Source of the DNA: Cloeon dipterum
Lineage: Eukaryota; Arthropoda; Insecta; Ephemeroptera; Baetidae
NCBI RefSeq assembly: GCF_949628265.1
Contig: NC_088786.1
Coordinates: forward strand, 18,228,001 to 18,292,000
Reading direction: 5' to 3'
DNA length: 64,000 nucleotides
Below, one piece after another: positions 1 to 14,357 of this stretch. Within the stretch, counting starts at the first letter, position 1, and every line of letters starts with the position of its first letter. The translations under genes were made by a program, and so were the position numbers. The notes beneath the pieces are model-generated. The model searched no databases and was not told the origin of the DNA. It saw only the letters and a list, made by a program, of their open reading frames with translations.

Positions 1-686
1 GCTTATTGACAGCAGCTACCGTTTCTATTAGGTAATATTTTCACCACGTTACTGCAGCTTTGAAATCATTTCAGTTAAGTCAGATAGTTGTTGTTGTTGT
101 TTATTATAAATCAAAGCAGCTTTTTATAGGTCTTGTTATTGACCAATATTAAAAATCATTCTTTTAGCATCCTGTGCTCGCAATAAATGTGTTCAAGGAT
201 TTAATGTGGTTGTGTACTATTTGATGCATAAGGATCAGACAGGTCGTTCGTCGCGATTGCGTTTCCTGCGGAGTGCTGACTTAGATTCAGATTTCCCCTC
301 CCGCCGTTTTTACTGTCACATTAGTGATGTCATACGGTCTCATACGCCACCAACAGATGGTGTCTGCAACCTAACCTATTACGTTGTGAGCAGTAACCGC
401 GCAGGATGAAGATTTATCATGGTTGTAATGTAATAAATTTTCGAAATTTTATTTTATTCTACTTGCTTTTGTATTTGCACTGATAAATATTTCGCAGGAA
501 AATGGCAGAATTGCATGTCTTTTAGCGATTTTAACTAAATAAACACTTCATTTTGAACCATGCCCATTATTCCTTTCCTATACAATATTTGTCAGTTGTT
601 CGTGTGTTCAATGTAAAAGTTTGAAAAGTTACTCCAAAATTAAGAGAGCTTTTTGGTGGTGTGTATAGTTTTAAATATTTTTTATC
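1..686. other. non-coding flank, no gene seen
   Basis: This stretch lies downstream of the 3' end of the leftmost gene, which is on the minus strand. I see no exon with splice sites or family similarity on either strand. It is AT-rich and holds a short GTT microsatellite at about 87-101. Short open frames here have no recognisable content. Confidence 0.5.
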
Positions 687-692
687 TTTATT
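687..692 (-). terminator. poly(A) signal of the SEA/LDLa gene
   Basis: AATAAA on the minus strand (TTTATT on plus), about 150 nt after the TAA stop at 844-846. It is the first canonical signal downstream of that stop, so the 3'-UTR is probably about 170-180 nt long. Confidence 0.5.
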
Positions 693-843
693 GTTGCTAT
701 TGCTACAATACATATACTTACAAAAATTAAATGCTTGTGTTTTTTTTTTACAAACAGTCAATGATACATTTTCTCACGCATCGGATCTTCTCTTAAAAAA
801 TAACAAAATTAAAGCTTTTCATTCAAGAGCCTATAAATGCAGT

Positions 844-3800
844 TTATGCTGTCGTGTTTCGGTTAGGTATTGTTTTGAAACGTAGACAGTGTGTCTCATC
901 AGATTTGTCGCCGCAGTCAACAGTGCCGTCACAACGCAACGTCTCTGACACACATTCTCCACTGGCACAGCGGAACTGTCCGCGCGGACAGCCTGAAACA
1001 ATTGTATTTGAACACATTTTAATGCGAATAAAATCAATACGGGCAAGAAATTAGAAATATTTATAGAAGATGGAATGATTTTATTTTTATTTGACTTCTA
1101 AATTTTTAGTGAGCTGAACTATAAATTTTTTTATTTCAAAATGATTTCTCACTTGTCATTTTGGCCCTGTCCACCTTGGCCGCGGTGGCCCAGGCGAACA
1201 TGTTCGGGTCGGCGGCTGGGTCAGTGCAGCCGGGCCCCTCGTCGGAAGCGTCGCCACACGTGTCGAAGGCGTCGCACACGGCAAGGCGCCGCACGCAGCG
1301 ACCGTTGCGGCAGCGAAATTCGGTGCTCTTGCAGCCGCCGCCGCAGCCGACGGGCTCGTCACTCCGGTCGGCGCAGTCGGCCAGACCATCGCAGAAGCGT
1401 CCCAGCGGCACGCAACCGCCGTCCGAGCAAGGGAAGTGCGCCGGACTGGCGCAGGCGGCCGTGCAGTTGGCCTCGTCCGCCGCGTCCCAGCAGTCGACCA
1501 CACCGTCGCACCGCTTCGACACCGGCAGACATTGCGTCTGGTTGCCGCAGTGGAAGTGCGTCGAAGGCTCGCACTCTGCTTCAACGTCACACAGGATTAA
1601 ATTTTTTAATTTATCCTTATTGGAAAATAATTTGCTCAAAATTCTCACCAATTAAAATTATAAATTAAATAATCTTTCGCTAAACAATTTACTCTTTAAA
1701 AATGAAACCTTTCATGAGAATACAAAATTGAAAGTTTTTTTTTTAAATAAAAAATGGTGTCCTTGTCAAACCTATAAAAATTAATATTTCGTCGAAAGCA
1801 TTTTATGATGTAATCCACTAACAAAGACTGATTTCCGGAGTAAATTTGGTGTAGTTTGCTCGTTGAGTTTTGTCCTCCAACCAGTGACGTTTTGTCGTTT
1901 TCAAATGATATCAAAGTTAACCTTATAGCTCAGCTCCGCGTAATTTATTCAGGATTTTTTCCTTAAAGAATTTCACTGATCCAAGATATATTCATGCAAA
2001 AGAAATTTATTTTTGGTGTTTGATTCAAAACTAATGGTGTCTTATAAAAACTAAAATTTATTTTTCCTGCATAATTGTTTGAATTCAGTCGTACATTTCT
2101 CATTAAAACTAATCCTACATTAGTGAACGGCGATGGTTGTTTGTCCAATTGCGTTTGTGCTTGTCAGGAGCAATTATTTTAGAGATTGAAGTTGTCGCCT
2201 CGACCCTACTCACCGCAATCTGACTCATCCGAGTGGTCATAGCAATTCATGTGTCCGTCGCACCTGCTACTCTTGGGTATGCACATATTATTGGCGCAAC
2301 GCCACTCTGACTCTAGACAGTGCGAATCGTCGATGCACCTGAAGAGAAAATATAAAGCTTTTTATTTAGTTTCTCATTTTTTAAAATTATTTTAATAACA
2401 AATGAAATTTATTAGAGTAAAATCATTAATTCAAAAACATTTATTTTCACTTAAAATTAAACATATAATAATAGAATATAGCAAACATGTTTCAAATATT
2501 TCATTTAGTACTAAGATTTATGTGGTCATTAATTGCTGTTATGGATAATATTATGGAGAAATAAACAGAATTTAATTGAAAATTAAAATTAGCTCCTAAT
2601 TTAAAGCTCAACAAATCAAAGGAAAACTACACTAAAAAATATCCTGAAGCCAATAAAAAAAATCAAAATTGTTTGTACCTGAATGCGTCCATGTCGAGCT
2701 GTCTACAGAACTCAGTATTGATCTTGCAGAGGCCACCGCAGCCAGTGGGGTCAGCGGCGTCGGTTATGGGCCGACAAGAGGGGACCGGATCGCCAACCAG
2801 CGCCACGCACACCTCGCCCTCGCGGCAGTCGTCGCAGAGGCGCACATCTGTCATCGGTTGATGTGTGTCGGTTTGTGAGGGACGCCGCACGGTCACCACC
2901 ACCTCAGACTTGTTCTGTTTGCAGTCCTTGATCAGCAGGTCGCCACCTCCGCGCTGCAGACACTGCTCTGTGCTCTTCAAAACCTATAAAGCATTGCAAA
3001 AATAATTGAATCAATAAAAGAGCCGAAAAATCATGTTAATTTAAAAAAAAAAATATTTTGACACGTGTTAGATTAAAATGAACCCTTTAACCTTGAAATT
3101 AGTGATTTTTTTCCTACCATCCTCATTTTTCGCATAATTTCATCCAGAAGAATTGTTAAGCTGATCAAAACGAGTTTATTTTATTTTTAAATATTTATTT
3201 TCATAAAAGATTAAAAATAAAAAAGCAGATTAGTTACCACTCCAGTGCCGTTCCTGAGAGCACACTTGCGCAGCCTGGACTGCACGCCTCTGGCTCCGCA
3301 CGCGCTCCATGGCGCCCAGCTGGTCCAGCCGGGAGTGTTGTCATCAGGGTGCTGCAGCTGCTGGTGCCGCCGGAAAGTGCCCCTGACTGCGTGGCCCGAG
3401 AAGCCGATCGAGTGTTCGTCGACAATCCACTTGTCGAGCCACATATGGCCTTCGTGGTGGCGCATACCCCGCAGGAAGGCCAGTCCTGCGCGGTTAGCCG
3501 GCTCCTCCATAAAATTCTTCGGCTCCTCCAAGACGAGCAGCCTCAAGTGGCACAAAACCTGTTAAGTGAAACTTGATCAAAAATTGTATCCTGTCAGCAA
3601 AAAATCGATATTAATAGGACTATAAAATTTAAAATATCGAATATTTTTTTAGAGCTTTGTAGCGGGACAATTAAATGAGCTTGAATTGTGCAATTTTAAG
3701 CCATTTGAGCCAAACTTAAACCCGTCTAAAAACAGTCTCAAACCGTCTAAATTGGCTAAAGATGCGTGGATAGTGCATATTTTTTCTTTGAGCGTTAGGA

Positions 3801-6800
3801 AATTTTACTCACGATTTCTTTTTAGTAGGATTTAGCCCTATATTCATTCAATTTACCATTTTTTGCGGATAAAAGTTTTTAAACATGCAAAGAAAGGAAA
3901 TTTTTGAACTCGTTGAAATGCAGACAGAGCTGTCATCGTTTTAGTTCTAATCATTTTAGACGGTTTTTCGTTTCTATTATCTACGTATTTTTTTAATTTC
4001 AATTTATTCAACATCATATGTTTTGGTGGGAATGTAAGACGTATATTAAAATGCCAAATTTAGAATCATTGGAAAAATTTGTCGGTTATTGAAGAGGATC
4101 AAATTCTTGGAAAAAAAAAGATTCTGGAGGAGATGACAATTGAATGCTCTAGGAATGCGTTTAGTCAGCCTAGCTTCCTCCCAAGTGGGATGTAAAAAAT
4201 CGTTTTAAAGGATGAAAAGGAAAAATTGTTGTCGCGGAACAAATCAGTCCCTTGCATTATTTGGGCACGTACCTGCTTGTAACAAGAATATTTTCTGTTT
4301 ATTTGGCTTTGGTGAGCCACTGTGACATACGATGAAATAGCTGCGTTGGAATGTTTATTGTGTTTTATTTTTGTGACAAAATCTCGAATTTGTGTAAAAT
4401 ATTGACTGGTTTGTTATTTGCCTCATGAAATAGGGCGAACTATGGATTTGATGAATTTGGTCGAGTTATTAATTAAAATAAATATAACATCAACAAGGAT
4501 TAAGTCTTGTTATTCTTTTACCTCTCAATGATGTTGCATGACAACATCAAGTGGAAATGTGTGCTCAAGAGACTTAATTTTATTAATTATCATAAAGAAA
4601 TCTTTAAAATTACTTTCATTATTTCCTCTATGGATCTTATCAACGTAGTGGTTTTAGCGTCTCAACTAACTAAAATAGGACTCAGGATGAATCGTAATTA
4701 TCACGATATGAAATTTGTATAATCCCATTAGCGGAAAAAGGCAGAACTGTATAAAATTTAATTTTTCAATCTTTTGTTCGCGTATTATTTGGACATAGGC
4801 TCTTAAGATTTTACCTCCGTTCCCTCAACAGACGCTGGTCGGAAAGCATATACAGTGGATCCGTTGTAACTAGGTGCGAGGTCACTTGCGTTAAAAAGGT
4901 CGTCCAACTGGAAAAAAGAAATAGAAAATTTAGAGGGAGTCTTTTGCTGATTATCTTAACAAGGGAAGCAAATAATATTTTTTGAAAGGAATTTATAAAC
5001 CGTGAACAACGTGAGTTAATTTTTTTCCTGAAGGCTGATCAACCATAACGAACAGAGGCAGTGTTCCAGACGAAAATAGCTGCGGCTTTTACACAAGGAA
5101 AAACAGTGTTATTTTTTAACCATTTTTAGTGAGTCAATTAACAGTATGTGTCCATTAAAATTAATCGCGACACATGCAATAAAACCGGTTTTGCGTGTAG
5201 ACTTTTTTGTGCTTAGGGCAGGGATATGGAAATCGATCCCTAGGGTTGAATGGTGGTGCCGACTGCCGCACACAATGCCTGGCTGAGTGAGTCACGGTGA
5301 CAGGTGCGTGGGCTCGAACTTTCCTTTAGCATTTCGTTTTCTAAACTCAAAACTCGTTTCCTGCTGCCTTTTGAATTTGTCACAAATGAAGCAAAATCGC
5401 TCTGTGACCCCGAGTTGAAAATAATGTAATGAAAAATGCTGTGGGGGCGGAAAAGCTGCGAGTAATTTATTGCTCTCGCCGGTAGGCAGAATCTTACAAA
5501 AGATATGGCCTCAAAAAGGCAGCTAACCTTTTCTTTGATTTGGAGAGACAGCCGTTTGAACGCATCTGACTCCGTGTCGTTCAGTGCCGGGTTGAAGTCC
5601 ACACGAGGAAAATGGATTTCACCGCTGATTATATCAACCATGTCGTCATCTGTAATTTGAATTTTATTTTCATTCTAAAATCTTCTATTTCCAAAAAAGG
5701 TTAATAATACAAAACCCCATCAGCAAAAATTGTTTATCATCATAAAGTCGATTGCAATTAATTTAAATTAAAAAAACAGTATAATTAGAACAAAGATTTC
5801 TCCATTAATTCCAACCTGAACGTTTCTGATAGCCTCTTGGAAATATGAAGCAAGTACTGACTCGTCTTTATATTTTATCGATTTTTCCGACACAAAAAAT
5901 AAAAAAATGGTACATCATAATTTACGATTTAAAAATGGTACAAGTAAATGGTTTGTAACGAAAAATACATTTATTTCAATTCATGAAATTCAGCAGCGTT
6001 TATAAAGACACATAAATCATCATTTTATCTATTCTTTGATTTCTTTGATTTTTATTGGATATTGAGATTTGTTCAGAAACGATTTAAACAAATTAAAGAA
6101 TGACTGTCCATTACATTGACTCTTTTAAATTAAACGGTTAAGATTACCAAATCTTGTATACTTACTTGAATCATTGTAGGTGACTACTGGTTCAATTTGC
6201 ACCTTGTTACCCACTTCAATTGGAGGGCTGGACACTGAAATTGCTAAAGTTATTCATCATTCTATTTGGACTCATTGTCATAGTCATGAAGACGTATAGA
6301 ATCTGATGGGTGAGGGTGTGCCCTGAATTGTAACGTTTCTTGTGATCCCCGATTGAATTGCCGTGATAAGATGATATTAAATTATTATTGGAGGCTCTTG
6401 GCTCTTGACGAAATAAAAAGGGTTTTACGACTAACTGTCACGAAATGGCGCTTGTGTTTAGTTTAATGAGAAGGTATTTAGAATACAGCAAGGAATGAAT
6501 GATGTCAAAATTTATCAAAATGAACTGAAGAATTATTTGGATATTATATAGATGAATTTTTCAATGGGCTGTTTTAGTGTTTTGGTTTGAATAAAAATTT
6601 TCATCCCATTAGTTGTAGAGAATTCTGAATATCTAAAAATGCCATCCATTGAAACGAAAAGCTAATATCAAAGAAATGTCTTAATAAAAACATCCTCTAA
6701 CCAACCTATTTATAATAAAAGTCAATCATTTCACTAAAACAACGAAAGTCAAGTTTTTTAAGACAGTGAAATTGCTACAGTAAGCATAATTAAGTGCACC

Positions 6801-7467
6801 AACCCGCTTCCAGAAAAATCGAATATTTTACACCAAGAAATTATTTAAAAAGGTTTTTTAAAAACTCGATTTATCCAAAATTCACAGCCCTCTTATAATT
6901 ATGCTAAATATCCCCCATCTTTTCATGGGTTATCCCTCTTAAACTTTGATTTAACACACTTTTAAAGATTAGAAAACCAGAAAGAATGTAGCAAAAGTAA
7001 TTCAGACCTTTGGAGACCGTGATGAGGATGAGAGCGCCGAGCGCGGCGACAAAGGCGACGAACAGGAAGGCAGCAAGGAAACGCCTCCAAGCCGGCTGCT
7101 TGCTCAGGATCCAGGTGGAAGGTCCGTAAAGCAGACTGGCTGACTTCTTGGTGATGCGGGACACCTTGATGGCCACCGAAGGCGCTGTTCGGACGTTGGT
7201 TTTGTGCTCGTCGAGGGGCCCATTCACGGGAAAGTGAGGAACGCTGGCCGTCAGACTGAACACGCTACCCTGCCGATCTATGAAGGGTTCGCACACGGGC
7301 CGCGACGAGAATCGGAAAACGTCTCTAGTGGCGTACTGCTGCTGCTGCTGACTCAGGTGCACGACAGGCACCGGTTCCATCAGAGGCGGTCGGAAGCATT
7401 CTGTCTCCATATGCGCCGGGTGCAGCAGTTCATTCCTGGCAAAAATCGTCCTCTTCGAATCTTTCAT
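844..7467 (-). CDS. type II membrane protein with SEA, TSP1 and LDLa modules (no protease domain)
   Basis: Nine exons join in phase into 688 residues: 7008-7467, 6166-6234, 5528-5649, 4815-4907, 3238-3558, 2679-2983, 2214-2338, 1153-1575, 844-992. Residues 1-127 are cytosolic with a short Gln run. A hydrophobic segment (about 128-151) without a signal peptide indicates a type II anchor. Exons 3-5 look like a SEA domain. The end of exon 5 has the TSP1 signature [11 protein letters not shown]. Exon 6 is cysteine-rich ([10 protein letters not shown]). LDLa modules follow: one in exon 7, three in exon 8, one in exon 9, each with the calcium-binding DxxDxSDE-type ending. The layout recalls type II serine proteases of the corin group, but no trypsin domain follows; the stop comes right after the last LDLa, with a poly(A) signal nearby. 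A ligand- or lipoprotein-binding surface role is inferred only. The start ATG sits three bases after a splice acceptor, so an upstream 5'-UTR exon must exist. Confidence 0.85.
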
Positions 7468-7880
7468 GGTCTGGAAAGAGCATTTTGGTTCAAATTTAAA
7501 AATTGATCCAATCCATCGCGAGAGGTGGATATTTCAAGCAGTGAAATACGGAATCTGGGTGTTTCTCATATGAATCATCGCGATCATGAAGGCGGCAACA
7601 CCTGTTCTGGCGGGTTGGAACCCTGGGAAACGCCCTGACGCCTTCCTCCCCTTCTCATGTGGCCTTTAAAACATTTCTCTCTCTCCCTCTCTGGTGAGCT
7701 GGCAATAAATAAAAAAAAAAATACCAGGCATTTCTCTACTATTTTTTGACAAGGAGAACGAATTTATTATTAAAAATATAATTTTTTAACTGCCATCATA
7801 CAAAGCACATTTATGAAATTAAAATTTGGTATTTATTTTCTGATTTGAAAGATTACATTTAAAAAATTAAATTATGGAAA

Positions 7881-7945
7881 GGGTAGGAGTTTTGAATCCA
7901 TAATTCAGCAGCAATGAGAGCGAAACGATGATGAAATTATAATAT
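7881..7945 (-). repeat. dispersed repeat family B, partial copy
   Basis: On the minus strand this reads CTCAT, then GCTGCTGAATTATG, then TCAAAACTCCTACCC. That matches the right half of the copies at 39222-39330 and 35843-35955. The left half is too diverged to align by eye. Confidence 0.45.
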
Positions 7946-10900
7946 TTTAAAAGTATTCTGAAAAACAATTCCCTTCCCAATTTCTCGGAAATTTCCGAAA
8001 TACTTTTAAAAATCAGATTGAAATGTTCGCTGTTAGCCTCGAATATAAGGCTTACTACTTACGTACTTACATTTATTTAATTAATTACATATTTCTCGTA
8101 ACATTCATTTTATTGATCTAATTGTAAGCTGTCCGCTTTTTAAATTGCAGTGCCAACATTAATTTCCAAAAGGAGATTTGATGCATCTTAGATTGATTTG
8201 CAGATAAAGCGCGCGTAAATTCCATCTAACAAAATTAGCGGCATTTAACGCAATCGTTTCCGATGACTTCCGGTCTTTTGTCCGCCACTCGCAAAAAACC
8301 TCTAACTCTGCACGAATGTTACATAATTATATTAATAGGTTTTGTGCCTGCAGATTTCATCAACCGCTAAAGAGGCCAATAAATTTTTACGAGCAGAAAT
8401 AAACATTGCCTCTCGTCACGTGACAATAACAATAAAGACGAAATTTACATGTATCAAGCAAGACGGCGATATACAACTCACGAGAAACAGTTAAAGAAAA
8501 ACATTGGTCGGAAAGATATTTTAACTGGAAAAGACAACGAAAACAGCCCTGCGGAATTCGGCCCTTTATCTGCAAGGAAAACAGCAGTGCGATATTTAAA
8601 AAGTATATGACTAAATTTCGCTCGTCGTTTGTGAAACGGCGGAGTCATGTCATGTAAAGTTGTCTTTTTCTTTAGCACGAAGGAAAGAAACACATACCCT
8701 ACATTTAAATTTAAATTTCAACGCAACAAACTTCAATTGAAAAGGTATGACAAAGGGTTCGATAAAAGCTTGCGGAATTTCTTTCTTTAAAAAAAACCTT
8801 TCAGAGCTGCCTCCTTGCTGTCGACAACGAAAAAACGAGAAGCAACAGCCAATAATTATTTGGAATTGGCAGGAGTGATTGCGATGTATTTTTTTCATAA
8901 ATTAGTTTTCTTAAAAAAATCCTTTCGCCATCAGGTAGCGATTCTCCACTACATAGGCTTAAAAATAAATTTATTTTAAGGTTAGAAACAGTGTTTGATG
9001 CAGCAAAGTAAAATTCAAACATTTTAATATGGTCAATACCTAATACTCTGCTCAATTTTACGAGACAAAATAAAATAAGTTGGCCAATGACAGCAGAACT
9101 TGTCTATTTATTAGATTTTTCTGTGTATCGAATTACAGCACAGAAAAAGCGAATGCAGGCGGAAAATAGGTATGCGTGATTATCGGAGCAGGAAATCTGG
9201 CCGATAGCGTACACGCCACGCCACTGGCAACGGCTGGACACGCCGACCGGCCGAGGGAAGAATGACCTGCACCAAGTGACCTTGGTGCGCGGGCACGAAT
9301 CGTTAGGCCACCGCCGGCCAGATGACTCGAATAACAATTGGACGGGAGCGTGCCTTATCGCGCCCTCTGACCGATCTTAATTACGAGAATGAGCCCAAGC
9401 AGCGCGTCCCGCCTCGCTCGATACGCCCCTAATTTGCACACTACCTCGGTGAAATTGCAGAGTAAGCTTTTTGCATCCCGTTTTAATTCAAACAAAACTA
9501 TCTGACATCTGAACTTGAAATTGATTGGTTTAAAAGCTTTGCATGATTTTACTTGGCACAAAAGTATTTTTTGTTTTTGAATTCTCTCTAATGGGAGCCA
9601 ACAGATGAGGCTAAAATGACAAACAAATTACTTTTCAGCAGTTTTTGGTAAGACTTAATATTTTGGGGTAAAATTTATCAAGTATTAACGCAGTTTTTGT
9701 AGCTTTTGCACAAGATTTGCGTATTATTGCGCACTTTTACGGTGGCGACGTACTAATTGTAAGTACGAACAGCTCAGACCACACCGATTAAGAATTTTTT
9801 ATTTTGAGTATGTGAGGCCGGACAAGTGTGCAGTTTATCTGCTGATGAGTATGACTATTTTTTCCGCTCTTTGTTGCGGCGGACAAAACGGAAATGAACA
9901 AATCAACGAAGAAGGAAAAACGAAGACAAAATGTTTGAGAGTAAAAATTATCAAAATATGTCTAAAGATAACAACGAACCCGATTCCAAATTAAATTGTT
10001 TGACTAAAAAAGGCTGGCTAAATATAATCAAAAGAATTAATTCGTTGGGGAGAGTTTTCTGATGTGAATCACAATTTTGCACTTTTCCTCAAGCTGTTGA
10101 CCCATAAAGACGGGGTTAGGCGATATGTGGTTTAAATGGCTTAGGAAGCTCAGGAAAAAGTCTAAATTTCAGAGCCCTGTTAATTAATTTTTTAATTTTA
10201 TTTTTATTTACAATTTACAATTCTCCCATCAATTTCTAGCATTTCGTTCTCATTGTCCGTATGATTAAATTCAAATAAAAGAAAACAAAAATCTCTTAGG
10301 TATTACATGACTTAAACTCAAATGGCAGCGTTGCGAGCGGCCTGAATTCCTTCACAGGGTCTCTTGGATACAGTGCGGAGGACACACTCGGATTGCATGC
10401 AGCGGCTAAAATGGATTGCATTACGCAACAAAAAACCACAATAATTAAATTGCTGTGTGACATTATGAGCCCTGCATCACGCGGCCACCAACTGAAATTG
10501 TTATTACGGCTGCGCCGAGCGGTGTGCGGCACTAAACACACAACTCAAACATAAAATTTATTTACGTGTACAAATCGACTACTGCGCATGCATATTTAAA
10601 AAGCACACTGTCAGAACTTCGTGCACTTTCATGTCACGCTGCAGTTTATTAATTCCGATCGCAATCTCCGAAGAACAGAAGTGGGTCGCTCTATTTGTCT
10701 TATATAAGTGCTTTTTCCTGTCTGCCCATGAATTGGAATGACAGTTCTGGACATGAAATTGAAATATTATTTAAGGCGTTCCAGCCTATAATTGGCACTG
10801 TGGGGAAATCGATCAAGGTTTAATAAAATTGCTTGTAATATGGAAATGGAACTCCTTGAATTGCTAGCGCATGATTGTAATTGTTAAAGATTTTTAGGAA

Positions 10901-13900
10901 ACGCAGGAAAATCCAAACTTAAATATTTCACATTATGAGTTTTTTCATCGCCTAATGTTATTATTCTCCTGGCAAGTCTCCGAGTTTTCGACTTTGGTTG
11001 GAAAAATTGCAAATAGCTCATTAATGGTGGTTCAGGATCACGTTTTTTTCTGGTCATCCAGCTCCATTATGGTTCCTGGATAAAAAAAATAAATTCATCA
11101 CTTGATTCAGTTTTTATTTTGACTTGCTATTTTCGGAAATGAAAAATACAAGAAAAATTTGGGTAGGATATACAAAATTGAAAATTACATCAGCGCTCGG
11201 AATTTGTTTCTTGATTCAATGGTTTTAATAGAGTTTCTTTGCTAGTCTGAGGTCTGAGAACGTCAAAATTCTTTTACACCCTAAAAACGAATTGCAAATG
11301 CATGCAGCTTTTTGAATTGAGAATAGCTTTAAAGGCATAAGATCCATTTCCTCCACTCTCACTTTATTCATCCTGCATTCATTTATTTCTCATTGTGTAA
11401 GGGAGCACAGGAAGTTCAAATCCTCTCACTGCACGCACGCATACTAAAAAACCAGTGAGCCAGCGGGAGAAAATCTCCTTCGTTCGCTCCTGCCGTTAGT
11501 AAAACGATTTTTATTGTATTATAAAATATATTCGCGTCGCGCACCATACACACCATTCGTTCAAATCCCCGCACACTCTCATTTCGGCTGATCGGCCGAA
11601 TTCCGGTCCCACACTCTCATGATTGTAAAACGAGCTCGATTTGCCTTTGAAAGAGACGCCGCCGCCGCCACCTTTACGGCCGATTTCCTTTCGCACCACG
11701 GCCAAAATCCATCGCGGATAATTACGCAATCGATAAATAACTCGTCTTCGCCAAGGAAACCGATGCTACCAACAAAGTCACATTCAATGGAAGGAAAGTC
11801 GGGAAGGCGTTGCAAATGTTACTGCGTGGGCGGGCGCTATTTCGATTTTTGCTGCTTTATTGTCACTTTGAATGAAACGACCTGACACCAATTTCTAGAC
11901 TATGAAGAAACTAATTTAGTTTTGTGACAGCGAAGTCGGAAATAATTCTTTTGAATAGGTCATCGAACATAGAAATTTCCCAAATAACAAGTTGTGTGTA
12001 ATTTTACTTGTTTATTCTCGCAAATATAGTCAATAATAATAATTAGGGCTGTTAATTTAAGACAATTGACTATTTTTCTGAGCTTTCGATCATCATGGGA
12101 TGAAAAATGATCGATTTATGCAGTTTAAAGTACACATAGATCTTAAAATCATCAAAAAAAGGACTGAGGAAAGAACCTTTTTATTGAAATTTTTTTTGGG
12201 CCAAAATATTTTTATCGGTTTTCCATTTAATTTAATTTAATTAAATCTGAAAATGTTGGTTTCATTTCTATTTTCGACATGTTTTTGTCAGTTTATATTT
12301 ATTTTTGAATACTACAACAAGAAAAGGTCTCTACTTTTGAAATAATTTGCATATCTTTTCAACATGCATATAACTCATGTCTTGTCTATTTTGATGAAAT
12401 GCAGGAAGTATTTAAAAAAAGCTAAATAAAGACTATGAAACTACACGATACGTTTAAAATTACGTTTATTTCAAAAGATAAGAATATTTAGACCAAGTTT
12501 TCTTTGTTACAATTTTGCAGTTTAAAATAAAAAATTAGCAACTTCCATTTCTTTAAAATAAAACTCTTATATCGTGCATTCTGTGCAAAACTCCATAAAA
12601 ATGACATTTTCATCGAAATTTTGACAAACATGTGAGATTTTTATCAGGATCATTTGAATCTAAAAACATGTTCATTTGACTAAATATTATGTTTCAAACT
12701 ACAGTTTATTAACCATAAAAATCGGCTCAGAACTCAAATCCGTTGACACTTAACAACCACATACTGGTCACTTAAAGATGGGGCTGAATGAAATTATCCA
12801 AGACTTTAGAATCTTTAGACGGATGGTATATAATAATTTTTATTAAATTGAGCAATCTATACTGTCCCGAAAATTTTACTAGGTATTCGAACTTCGAACA
12901 CCAACCAAATGATTTTTTTTTTAAATAAAATGAATTTTCTACGAACGAAAAAAGCTTGGCATTAAAACTGAAATGGATTTTATGAGACATAAATTATGAT
13001 CAACAGTCGTGGATAAATCAGTTGAGACAAATTGTGTGATTGTGTGTTGGTTAAAAGCAACACACCTGCCTGAAATTCTTTTAGTTTCGGTATGTATTTC
13101 TTTTTTTCGAGCTAAGACAAGAAGCTAGCATTTTTTTCATATTTTGTTTGCGGCAGCATTCAGTGGAGCCGAAAACGGATATTGACTTATAATAAAGGCT
13201 GTTTGAAAAGAAGCTGAATGGCCGCGTGTGGTTTATCACCTGCCCCCCGTACTTCCTGCCTGTTCTCACACAAATTGCTTTCCTAGTCACGCTCCACTCA
13301 TCACACACACTCGCACCCCACGTACCATACCGCGAGAGTGTGTGCATCTTTCGTTATTCCAGCGCAGCTTTTAAGAGGATAAACGCTCGGAAATGAACAC
13401 ACGCCACTGCACCTAATAACAAAGTGCAGCACGCTCGCTCTTTATTTTTAGATTTCTAGTCCTTTTCCCCCGCACCAATGGCAGATGATGCGATCGGGAA
13501 AGAGACGCACATAGAAGAGTATTGTGCTATTGTGCTTTGGGGAAGGCAGAAACTTTATGAATTGTATGCTCCAAAATATGTTCGGGATACTTAGTTTGCA
13601 GTGTAAATAAGTTGCAGGGGCTCGTCTAATGGTATCTTTTGGAAATAAAAAATTTGTTAGTAATGAACAATTAAATAAATAATACTTTACCCTCTACCTA
13701 GAGGTTATTGACCTACCAAGTTTCTTTCAAACCGTAGACACTTGCCAAACTACCCGTCACTTAGAAATGGAATTGACCGTAGATTATTTAAAATTCTTTG
13801 ACGCATGAATATAAGAAAAAAATAAATAATGCATCTCATCTGAAACATCCATGTAGTTGAAAATTTAGCCATTTCATAAATTATTTAAAAAAACATGAGG

Positions 13901-14349
13901 ATTTCAAGAAAAAAATAATTGAGCTCACCTTAATCTGAACATCAGCTATTTAGAAATAAATTTTCCAATAAAATTGCACCGAAATAATAGTAACGGCTGC
14001 GGGCGTCTCAGAGTGTAAGTTTAGTGTTGAATTTCGTAACAATCTTGTCAATCTTAACAAAATCTCACTCAGCAAAACATCAAAAAGGGCTTTATTCACT
14101 GAAGTGTCAATAATTTCTAAATAAAATTCGATAGCCTTTTTTTAAAATTTTGGGTGGCATCATTTGCTCCTACATTAGGTGCAAATAGGGGTTGGAGGTT
14201 TTGGCAGACACGCCACACGCATAATTTTGAAAATTCTCATTTAAATCCAAAAATCAATGTCGCTAACCATTATAAAATTAGGTACGAATTAAGGGTTTGC
14301 AGGGTTCTTTTAATGATTTTATCCCATTCACATCAAATTTAGGTCCACC

Positions 14350-14357
14350 TATATAAA
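14350..14357 (+). promoter_or_regulatory. TATA-box-like site
   Basis: TATATAAA inside CTATATAAAGG on the plus strand, a strong TATA match. No plus-strand gene starts nearby and no clear TCAGT initiator follows. It lies 160 bp from a minus-strand donor, so it may be chance or an antisense promoter. Confidence 0.25.

Noticed and set aside
1141..1668. Long plus-strand open frames over the LDLa exon
   Set aside because: They are antisense shadows of a GC-rich cysteine-rich exon and are very Arg/Ser-rich, as expected of shadows.
11540..11565. GTTCAAATCCCC looks like a tRNA B box
   Set aside because: No A box or acceptor stem can be placed upstream at tRNA spacing.
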